A DNA stretch of 10,222 nucleotides from CAYPEL01 sp964409635 (GTDB lineage: Bacteria > Pseudomonadota > Gammaproteobacteria > DSM-19610), in assembly GCA_964409635.1 (NCBI GenBank), contig CAYPEL010000100.1, positions 1-10,222 on the forward strand. Reading direction: 5' to 3'. Shown here piece by piece: positions 1-6,352 of the stretch (its first letter is position 1; each line of letters opens with the position of its first letter). Made by a program: the position numbers and the translations under genes. The notes under the pieces were generated by a model. The model saw nothing but the letters and a program-made list of their open reading frames with translations, did no database searches and had not been told where the DNA came from.

Positions 1-338
1 GGTGTCGCTCCACCAGCAGCGGGGGCTAATGTCTCCCACGATCCCCAACAATGCACGGAGCTCGCAGCATCTGGGCCACTGCAGGGATCAAATGCAGCAA
101 TCGTCTTGCCGGCAGCAGGTTTGATATCCGGGATAGGAGCGCCAGCAGCATTGGCTGTGCCTGCACCTTGCATTTTCCTGCACTCATCAACCAAGTGTTG
201 CGGAACAGAGGTAGGATCGGCCGCCCACCGTTCGAGGATGTCGATACAGTCACGCTCAGATAGCGCAAGCCCGGCAGCATTAGCGCCTGTTACTGAAAAT
301 AAGAACCCCACCAGTAACAGCAATGTTGAGAATCTCAT
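1..338 (-). CDS. Secreted cysteine-containing protein, N-terminal part (cut by window edge); candidate Slam cargo
   Basis: An open frame of 112 codons starts at the ATG at 338..336 and runs off the left edge, so only the N terminus is visible. The start is well supported: a GGAGG Shine-Dalgarno lies about 10 nt upstream (near 347-352). Residues 1-21 form a Sec signal peptide (MRF, a Leu-rich core, then a likely cut at ANA-A); no lipobox cysteine follows, so it does not look lipidated. The mature part has four cysteines (31, 53, 86, 97) that could form two disulfides, then an Ala/Gly/Pro-rich stretch with AAG motifs at 63-66 (NAAG), 74-77 (PAAG) and 106-109 (PAAG). I do not recognise the family. 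It lies downstream of the Slam-like gene on the same strand, the usual place for a Slam/T11SS cargo, which typically carries a C-terminal TbpB-like barrel; that part is outside the window. Gene existence is strong; the cargo role is inference. Confidence 0.8.
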   Translation of the reverse strand, partial: MRFSTLLLLVGFLFSVTGANAAGLALSERDCIDILERWAADPTSVPQHLVDECRKMQGAGTANAAGAPIPDIKPAAGKTIAAFDPCSGPDAASSVHCWGSWETLAPAAGGAT

Positions 339-673
339 GACCGTACTACCTCCAACGTAATTATTATTATTGCCCCATAACTGAGCGTACTAAAACCATA
401 TCCTAAATACTACTCTATCAAAAAAACGTATTAGCAAATAGTGGTTTATAGCTTATTTACTTTAACTCAAACAGCGCACCCAACCACATCCACAAATTTG
501 TCTCTAGTAATCAGAATCTTGTTTATTTTTGTTATACCAAATTATTCTTAAATGCAGCCACCGTCAATTGACCCTCTACTGCCGAATATTCTTAAGATTA
601 ATTAAAAGGAATACAGCGCTTTAGAAAAACCTCTAGAGAATAAACTTTAATCTAGGTACTAGATTCCTCACCG
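339..673. other. AT-rich spacer between Slam-like gene and its downstream neighbour
   Basis: This 335-bp stretch has no credible ORF on either strand and is far more AT-rich than the flanking genes. It holds the Shine-Dalgarno of the secreted-protein gene, a weak promoter candidate and a group of CTAG-containing palindromes at the end next to the Slam stop codon. No GC-rich hairpin with a T-run, as expected of a strong intrinsic terminator, was seen, so read-through from the Slam gene is possible. Confidence 0.6.
541..567 (-). promoter_or_regulatory. Possible sigma-70 promoter for the secreted-protein gene
   Basis: On the minus strand TTGACG (567..562) is followed after 15 nt by AATAAT (546..541), each one base from consensus, though the spacer is short. 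The -35 overlaps a 10-bp palindrome GTCAATTGAC (563-572). It would give a leader of about 200 nt. This is a pattern match only. Confidence 0.25.
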
Positions 674-687
674 CTAGAAGCTTCTAG
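631..687. repeat. Cluster of CTAG-containing palindromes at the 3' end of the Slam-like gene
   Basis: Three perfect inverted repeats occur within 57 bp: CTCTAGAG (631-638), AATCTAG-GTA-CTAGATT (649-665) and CTAGAAGCTTCTAG (674-687). The last overlaps the stop codon (TAG, 676..674 on the minus strand). Together they contain five CTAG tetramers, a tetramer that is usually rare in proteobacterial DNA. The 7-bp stem with a 3-nt loop at 649-665 could form in RNA and help end or stabilise the Slam transcript, or the sites could be protein-binding palindromes; neither is shown. Confidence 0.6.
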
Positions 688-1966
688 ATATACCCAGATT
701 AAACTGATTTCTATCATAGTCAAAAATCGGCACGTTGGAATTATTGTTGGTGTGCACCCAGTTGCCGAGCACCGCCCACTTGGCCAGCGGGCCGGTTTGA
801 ATATTGTGCTGGAAACCCACGGTATAGCGACTCTCATCATCATCGCGTGGTCTGCCTGCAAATGGCGCTGGCTCTTCACCCCGATAGTCATATTTACGGA
901 AAGCTGCCCGCGCATAAACAGACCCATCTTTCCAGGGTTGGGCAATTGCGCCAACAAAAGCACTGGGTCCCCGGTAGCTGAACCGGCCACCCTCGGCATC
1001 AAACCGGGCAAAACCTGCGCCAGCCTGAATACCGATCTTTCCGTCATTGAAATAGTGCGCAGCAGAAAGTTCAGCTGACCGGTACCAGCCATCACGATCA
1101 GAATCGCGCTTCTTATTATAGTGACGCCGGGCTAGCGTAGTATCCAGTGTGATTTCGGTATTGCTACCAAACTGCCAGGTAATATTAGGATTCAGGGTAC
1201 CAAACAAGGCTAAGCGGCCATCACCCAACCAGATCTGGTCGACTTGAAAACCAATGCCTGCCCGCCAGTGACGCGGTACAACCCAGGCAGGACCTGTACG
1301 GAAAGTTAAAACCCCCAGATTAAAGTCCGTTTCATCAAAGTAGCGCCGGTAGTATCCATTCAACTGGCTCTGCCAGAGAAAATAACCACTATGCTCACCT
1401 ATGTTAAACGTTTTACCCGTACTATAGCTGTGTGCAAGCCCGGGGTTTATTACGAATGCCGTGTCACTTTCCTCGTTGCCACTGATCGTTATCGGTTGCC
1501 CGCGAAAATTTATGACGTCACGATCCGGGCCTACGTTAACATTGGTATCGTGCATAAAACCCAGATAGATTGATGGCGTCCAATTATGCCGGTCTTTAAG
1601 ACGTTTTTCGTCTTCGTCAATCTGGGCAAGAAATGCCAGTAAAGTCGTTTTTACAAAGACCGGCGTGTTCGGGTCATCAAGTACAGTTTGTGCTTCGCGC
1701 CGCGCATTTTCGTAATCCATTGACTGATAGTAGGCACGCGCCAGCTCCAGACGCGCACGGTGCAGTTCCGGGTTGCTACTTAATATACTGCTGAAGGCTT
1801 CGCGTGCCGTTTTCTGGCGATCGTGCTCAAGGGCATCCATGCCGATTGAAAACTGGCGCTGCAATTCTTCATCACCATCGAACTCAGCCGAGGCCGCTGA
1901 TATCAAGCAGAAATAACCTAGCAAAGCTGCGATTGAAATTTTGAAAAAAGATTTTACTTGAACCAT
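674..1966 (-). CDS. Slam-like outer-membrane protein (DUF560, type XI secretion), TPR plus beta-barrel
   Basis: This 430-residue protein has a Sec signal peptide (about 1-27, ending SAASA before EFDGD). Residues 30-125 are an alpha-helical TPR-type region: alternating small and aromatic residues, with EARREA/AREAFSSIL-like helices and an RARLELARAYY segment typical of this family. From about 128 to 430 it changes to alternating aromatic/polar beta-strands with Asp/Asn/Gly turns, ending NLGISRSF with the terminal Phe expected of Bam-assembled barrels. This order matches the surface lipoprotein assembly modifiers (Slam; DUF560), which move partner proteins across the outer membrane using a periplasmic TPR and a barrel. 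The ATG start has a GGGGA-type Shine-Dalgarno nearby. It is divergent from lapG (51 bp apart) and upstream of a secreted-protein gene that may be its cargo. Family assignment comes from recognition of its layout; the specific substrate is unknown. Confidence 0.8.
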   Translation of the reverse strand: MVQVKSFFKISIAALLGYFCLISAASAEFDGDEELQRQFSIGMDALEHDRQKTAREAFSSILSSNPELHRARLELARAYYQSMDYENARREAQTVLDDPNTPVFVKTTLLAFLAQIDEDEKRLKDRHNWTPSIYLGFMHDTNVNVGPDRDVINFRGQPITISGNEESDTAFVINPGLAHSYSTGKTFNIGEHSGYFLWQSQLNGYYRRYFDETDFNLGVLTFRTGPAWVVPRHWRAGIGFQVDQIWLGDGRLALFGTLNPNITWQFGSNTEITLDTTLARRHYNKKRDSDRDGWYRSAELSAAHYFNDGKIGIQAGAGFARFDAEGGRFSYRGPSAFVGAIAQPWKDGSVYARAAFRKYDYRGEEPAPFAGRPRDDDESRYTVGFQHNIQTGPLAKWAVLGNWVHTNNNSNVPIFDYDRNQFNLGISRSF

Positions 1967-2017
1967 TGCGAATCCCCGGTTACCTTAACTTCATTAACTG
2001 CCTGACTTCCCTAGGTT

Positions 2018-2701
2018 GTGGATTCTAAAGGACATCTGATCGTTACTCAATCAATCAATCTTGGCCAACCGAAATTTTGGGTATTAGCCAGTTGTCTTGC
2101 ATTGTTTGGCTCACTGGCTGGCAGCGCCCATGCCTTTCCACCCGACCTATTCGGGTATAGACAATCCCACCAACCAGATATCAAGGTTTTTTCACAATGG
2201 GTACAGGTGCTTGAACGGCATATTTTAGAAGATGCTACAGAAGGAAACTGCCAGGCAAGGACCTTTAACCGCTGCCACCTGAACAACTGGCTGGCCTTTC
2301 TAAAAAGAATTAACGGCCTGCCTCGCGGTAAACAGCTCGACAAAGTCAATCAGTACGCAAATAATCGGCCCTATATTCTGGATATTGAAAACTACGGCCT
2401 GGAAGATTACTGGGCTATTCCCCGTGAACTCCTCTATAACGGCGGTGACTGTGAAGACTATGCCATTACCAAACTGTTCTCACTGCGCTGGCTGGGTTTT
2501 CCTGCTGACGACCTGCGCATAGTGGTACTGCAGGATACCAACCTGCGTATACCGCATGCCGTACTGGCCGTGGCCCAGAACGAGGATATTTTTATTCTTG
2601 ATAATCAGGTGGAAGAAGTCATTCCTCACCTCAAAATCGTACACTACTCACCCGTGTATTCGATCAACGAAAAACACTGGTGGATTCACACACCCAACTG
2701 A
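2018..2701 (+). CDS. lapG: LapG-family periplasmic cysteine protease (BTLCP, transglutaminase-like)
   Basis: This 227-residue protein belongs to the bacterial transglutaminase-like cysteine proteases. LapG cuts surface adhesins next to a di-alanine motif in the periplasm when c-di-GMP is low, releasing them from the cell. The triad is clear: Cys145 (in NGGDCEDY), His180 (in RIPHAVL) and Asp195 (in FILDNQ). Their spacing (35 and 15) closely matches the C135/H172/D187 triad of Pseudomonas LapG. Asp144 and Glu146 flanking the Cys match the calcium-binding DxE residues. A signal peptide ends at about residue 39 (GSAHA-FPPD). The start is uncertain: the frame opens only from GTG 2018, just after an in-frame TAG, with a poor Shine-Dalgarno and no in-frame ATG before the signal core. 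An AAAGGA (2027-2032) precedes in-frame CTG 2036 and ATC 2039. It is followed by a receptor gene starting 1 bp after its stop, the usual place for lapD. Confidence 0.88.
   Translation: MDSKGHLIVTQSINLGQPKFWVLASCLALFGSLAGSAHAFPPDLFGYRQSHQPDIKVFSQWVQVLERHILEDATEGNCQARTFNRCHLNNWLAFLKRINGLPRGKQLDKVNQYANNRPYILDIENYGLEDYWAIPRELLYNGGDCEDYAITKLFSLRWLGFPADDLRIVVLQDTNLRIPHAVLAVAQNEDIFILDNQVEEVIPHLKIVHYSPVYSINEKHWWIHTPN
2022..2050 (-). promoter_or_regulatory. Probable sigma-70 promoter for the Slam-like gene, inside the lapG 5' coding region
   Basis: On the minus strand TTGAGT (2050..2045) and TAGAAT (2027..2022) are separated by exactly 17 nt, giving 4/6 and 5/6 consensus matches. Transcription would begin near 2015, about 50 nt before the Slam ATG. 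The elements lie inside the first codons of the divergent lapG gene, so the two transcription units would interfere or be co-regulated. Confidence 0.45.
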
Positions 2702-2702
2702 T

Positions 2703-4787
2703 ATGAGCACACTTGCCAGTACTGGAAAGAGGCCATCAATTATTGCTGGCGTCTTACTCTTGCTATTCCTGCTCGCTGTTGGCGCCTTCCTGCTAAAAAC
2801 CTACATCAATAAGGAACGGCAGCGTGACTTACAACAATGGGAATCCAGACTCGGCCTGGTGGCCGATGCACGCAGAGCGGCCATTGACCACTGGGTTGAA
2901 GATCAATTTGGAACCCTGAAAGAGCTGGCAGACAATGCCTCGTTACAACTTTATCTTTGGCAACTGGTACAACGCAACGAACCTGACAATCGAATAATTG
3001 AACCTGCCCAGCAGACTTATTTGCGTAACCTGGTGCTCGCCACAGCCGATCGTCATGGCTACACCAATAAACACACCCAGCGGATACCCGCCAATCTTCC
3101 GCAGCACCAGGCAACCGGGCTGGCGCTGTTGGACAAGAATCTAAAACCGATTGCCCTCACACCCGGCATGCCGGAGATCAACCGCGCCTGGAAGCAGGCG
3201 GCCAGGCTGGCCCAAGTTACTGGCAAACCAAAAATCAGTGAATTGAAACTTGATAGCCAGGACAGGCCGTTGCTCGCTTTTGTTGTTCCGGTTACTGCAG
3301 TGCTTGGTGCTAATGTGAACGGACAGCCTAAACCCGTTGGCGTATTGCTAGGAATCCGCAATGCTGAGCGTAAATTGTTCCCCCTTTTAAAAACGGGGGC
3401 GTCGTTTGCCGAGGACAGTGAAGCCTTCCTGACGATTTCGCAAGACAATAAGGTCGTCTACCTTTCACCCACAGCCGATGGCGCCAGACCTCTCCAGAAA
3501 ATGCTGCCGCTGGATAGAGACAATCTGGCGAGCACGCTGGCATTAGCCAATAGCGGTGAATTTGCAGTGCACAATAATTACCAGGGCAACCCGGTGCTCT
3601 CCGTTGGCCGGCCGCTGCAATCCCTGCCCTGGACACTGAATCAGCAAGTCGACGCCTCGCAGGCATTGCGTGAATCTAACGAACGGCTTAGTTTCTTAAT
3701 GATCGCCTCATCGCTTATTTTACTGTCCGCTGCGGCATTAGCCATAGCGGCATGGCGGCACGGCAGCAGTGTGCGCGCTCAGCACCTGGCAGATGAATTA
3801 GGCGAAAAAGCCCTGGAGCTGCATAAACAGACGGAATTACTGCATGCCATTACAGACAATATCGATAGCCACACCTTGTTACTTAGCAAGCAGGGAGAGG
3901 TACTGTTTTCCAACCAGGCGGCGGCTAACGCAGTCGGTTCGAGTAACTCAGAATTGATAGGGAAAAGCCTGACTTCTGTGTTGGGCCCGCTGGCAGCCAG
4001 AGAACTCGCCCATGATATACAGACCACAACTGAAGCAGGTAACCCGGCCAGCCGCGTGATTCATTTGCAATATGGCAACCATAGCGGCACCTATCAGTCC
4101 AGCGTGATTCCAATTGAGAGGGTCGGCGAATACCTGGATCCGTTACTGATTGTCCTGAACGATATTACACAATTACAAAGCGTGCAGAACCGTCACGAGA
4201 ACTTATTGCGCAACCTGGTTTCAACTCTGGTGCATATCGTTGACTTGCACGACCCCTACTCTGCCCACCACTCATCACGCATGGTTGAAGTTGCTAACCT
4301 GCTGGGCCGCGAATTGCGTCTCGATCCGCAAGACAGGCAGACCCTGGATCTCGCCTCCACACTGGGCAACCTGGGCAAGATCATGATCCCGAAAGAAGTC
4401 CTCACCAAAACCGGTGCATTAACCGAAGCCGAGCACAGTTTATTGCACAAGCATGTTCACTATGGACTCGAACTGCTGGAAAATCTGAATTTTGAAGGCC
4501 AGGTGCTGGATACCATCGCCCAGAAGCAGGAGCATATTGACGGCAGCGGTTATCCAAAAGGAATAACCGGTGATGACATGTTATTTACTGGAAAGATACT
4601 TTCAGTCGCAAACGCGTTTGTGGCATTAGTTAGCCCACGGGCATACCGCGAAGGCATATCGATAAAAGCCGCGCTGGATCAATTGATGAAGGATGCCGGC
4701 AGCAAATATGACCGGCAGGTTCTGGCTGCCCTGTTCCATATTTCCGAAAACCGGAAAGACTGGACAGACTGGATTAATGAAGCATGA
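2703..4787 (+). CDS. Membrane receptor with large periplasmic sensor, PAS and degenerate HD-GYP domain; LapD-like in position
   Basis: The 694-residue protein starts at ATG 2703, one base after the lapG stop, implying translational coupling; the frame is open 147 bp further upstream, but that part lies inside lapG and is not coding. TM1 is at about 12-32, a periplasmic region of about 290 residues (33-328, Cache-like in size and layout) follows, TM2 is at about 330-351, then a short linker without an obvious HAMP, a PAS domain (about 377-490) and an HD-GYP domain (about 500-690). The HD-GYP fold is recognisable (His523, LGKIMIP, His584, DGSGYP 613-618), but the hallmark His-Asp is Gly555-Asn556, the usual His-His of the HHE motif is Lys608-Gln609, and the VAD aspartate is Asn637. 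Most metal ligands are therefore missing and phosphodiesterase activity is unlikely. No GGDEF or EAL domain is present. By position and topology it could sense c-di-GMP inside and control LapG outside, as LapD does; that role is inferred. Confidence 0.85.
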   Translation: MSTLASTGKRPSIIAGVLLLLFLLAVGAFLLKTYINKERQRDLQQWESRLGLVADARRAAIDHWVEDQFGTLKELADNASLQLYLWQLVQRNEPDNRIIEPAQQTYLRNLVLATADRHGYTNKHTQRIPANLPQHQATGLALLDKNLKPIALTPGMPEINRAWKQAARLAQVTGKPKISELKLDSQDRPLLAFVVPVTAVLGANVNGQPKPVGVLLGIRNAERKLFPLLKTGASFAEDSEAFLTISQDNKVVYLSPTADGARPLQKMLPLDRDNLASTLALANSGEFAVHNNYQGNPVLSVGRPLQSLPWTLNQQVDASQALRESNERLSFLMIASSLILLSAAALAIAAWRHGSSVRAQHLADELGEKALELHKQTELLHAITDNIDSHTLLLSKQGEVLFSNQAAANAVGSSNSELIGKSLTSVLGPLAARELAHDIQTTTEAGNPASRVIHLQYGNHSGTYQSSVIPIERVGEYLDPLLIVLNDITQLQSVQNRHENLLRNLVSTLVHIVDLHDPYSAHHSSRMVEVANLLGRELRLDPQDRQTLDLASTLGNLGKIMIPKEVLTKTGALTEAEHSLLHKHVHYGLELLENLNFEGQVLDTIAQKQEHIDGSGYPKGITGDDMLFTGKILSVANAFVALVSPRAYREGISIKAALDQLMKDAGSKYDRQVLAALFHISENRKDWTDWINEA

Positions 4788-4816
4788 GCACTATCGCCCT
4801 GTTGTCAGAGAACGCC

Positions 4817-6295
4817 TTATGGGTGACCCGTGTTTGATGTTGTATCAGTTGTGAAATAACCTATAAGCTTACTCAGGCCATCGGCCTGATCTCTCAGGCT
4901 TTCACTGGCCGAAGTGGTCTCTTCAACTAAGGCAGCGTTTTGCTGAGTTAACTCATCCATCTGAGTGATGGCCTTGTTGACGTCTTCGATACCGGATGAT
5001 TGTTCCACACTTGCCGCTGCAATCTCACCGATAATATCCGTAACCTTCTTAACGCCGTTAACAATTTCAGCGAGTGTCTGTCCAGACTGATTGACCAGCC
5101 GCGAACCCTCTTTCACTTTATTGCCGCTGTCCTGGATCAAATCTTTGATCTCCTTGGCAGCGGTTGCACTGCGGCCGGCCAGATTACGTACTTCACTGGC
5201 GACGACGGCAAAACCGCGTCCCTGATCACCGGCCCTGGCAGCTTCAACCGACGCATTCAAGGCCAGCAGATTGGTCTGGAAGGCAATTTCGTCGATAACA
5301 CTAATGATGTCGGCTATTTTCTTGCTGGAGGTGTTGATTTTTTCCATTGCAAGCATCGCATCTTTGACCACGACACCACCCACTTCGGCTTGATCCCGGG
5401 CGGCGATCGCTAAGTGATTCGCCTGATTTGCATTATCGGCATTTTGCTTGACCGTGCTGGTTAGCTCTTCCATCCTGGAAGCGGTCTGCTCAAGATTGGA
5501 TGCCTGGTGCACAGTTTTGTGGTTAAGGTCGGTATTCGCTTGTGATATCTCAGCCGAGCCTGTGGTGACGTTGTCGGCAACGCCGTCAATCTCAGTCATC
5601 ACCTGGAGCAGATTATGCAAACTGTCATTGACTGCACTCTGTAGTTGTGCGAGCTGTCCAGTAAAATCTCCCGTAATGCGTTGTGTCAAATCGCCGCGCG
5701 ACAAGGCTCCCATCACCCGTGAGGTTTCTGCAAGCACCCTCTCGATCATTAACTGTAAGTTCTTTTGCTCACTGATGTCAGTGGCGTATTTAATCACTTT
5801 ATAGGGTTTATTGTTAAGATCCATAATCGGGCTGTAGGAGGCCTGGATCCAAATCTCTTTACCGCCCTTGCCAATGCGTTTGTATTCCTTTGCTTCGTAT
5901 TCACCGCGATTGAGTTTTTCCCAAAACTGCTTATATTCAGCACTGGCCTTGAACGCAGGCTCTACAAACAGGCTGTGATGCTTGCCCTGTATTTCATCAA
6001 GGCGGTAGCCCACAGCGTTGAGAAAATTATCGTTGGCGGTGATGATCGTGCCGTCCATATTGAATTCGATCATCGCTTGGGCTTTATTAATCGCGCAAAT
6101 CTCGCCAGAATAATCTATGACAAGCTCCGTTGGGCGTGGATCTTTGACAACAAGACTCAGCAACAGGGTGGCCACGACCGCCGATAACGCGATGCCCGGA
6201 CTTAACGACCAGGCGAAATATAGCAGCGTTGTAATAGCTGGCATCAGGGCGACCGCCAACCTCACGCGCAAGCTCAGGTCAGTGAAGATGTTCAT
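4817..6295 (-). CDS. Methyl-accepting chemotaxis protein with cytoplasmic PAS domain
   Basis: This 492-residue chemoreceptor is anchored by two closely spaced hydrophobic segments (about 12-31 and 34-50) with almost no periplasmic loop, so sensing must be inside the cell. A PAS domain covers about 73-176 (IITANDNFLNAVGY, then QFWEKLNRGE, then EIWIQASYSPI), of the kind found in Aer- and BdlA-like receptors that can bind flavin or haem; the ligand cannot be read from sequence. A HAMP-like stretch (about 190-235, with RGDLTQRI) leads to the signalling coiled coil (about 240-478), whose hairpin tip (DEIAFQTNLLALNASVEAAR, 335-354, and the following GRGFAVVASEV) is canonical for CheA/CheW contact. 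It ends without a CheR/CheB-tethering pentapeptide. The ATG has an AGGAG Shine-Dalgarno 7 nt upstream. It follows the larger receptor gene after 57 bp on the same strand, so co-transcription is likely, and it converges on the HD-GYP gene with a 29-bp gap. Confidence 0.93.
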   Translation of the reverse strand: MNIFTDLSLRVRLAVALMPAITTLLYFAWSLSPGIALSAVVATLLLSLVVKDPRPTELVIDYSGEICAINKAQAMIEFNMDGTIITANDNFLNAVGYRLDEIQGKHHSLFVEPAFKASAEYKQFWEKLNRGEYEAKEYKRIGKGGKEIWIQASYSPIMDLNNKPYKVIKYATDISEQKNLQLMIERVLAETSRVMGALSRGDLTQRITGDFTGQLAQLQSAVNDSLHNLLQVMTEIDGVADNVTTGSAEISQANTDLNHKTVHQASNLEQTASRMEELTSTVKQNADNANQANHLAIAARDQAEVGGVVVKDAMLAMEKINTSSKKIADIISVIDEIAFQTNLLALNASVEAARAGDQGRGFAVVASEVRNLAGRSATAAKEIKDLIQDSGNKVKEGSRLVNQSGQTLAEIVNGVKKVTDIIGEIAAASVEQSSGIEDVNKAITQMDELTQQNAALVEETTSASESLRDQADGLSKLIGYFTTDTTSNTGHP

Positions 6296-6352
6296 TAGAT
6301 TCTCCTGTTAAATCTCTCATACGCTGCTCTGGGAAATATGACCCCAAGTGAT

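Noticed and set aside
2556..2702. Possible 49-residue N-terminal extension of the HD-GYP receptor
   Set aside because: It lies wholly inside the lapG coding region in another frame, its sequence is not signal-like, and ATG 2703 directly after the lapG stop gives a normal N terminus with TM1.
6296..6352. Regulatory hairpin between the two chemoreceptor genes
   Set aside because: AGATT and AATCT flank the Shine-Dalgarno, but five A/T-rich pairs around a 9-nt loop are too weak to claim.
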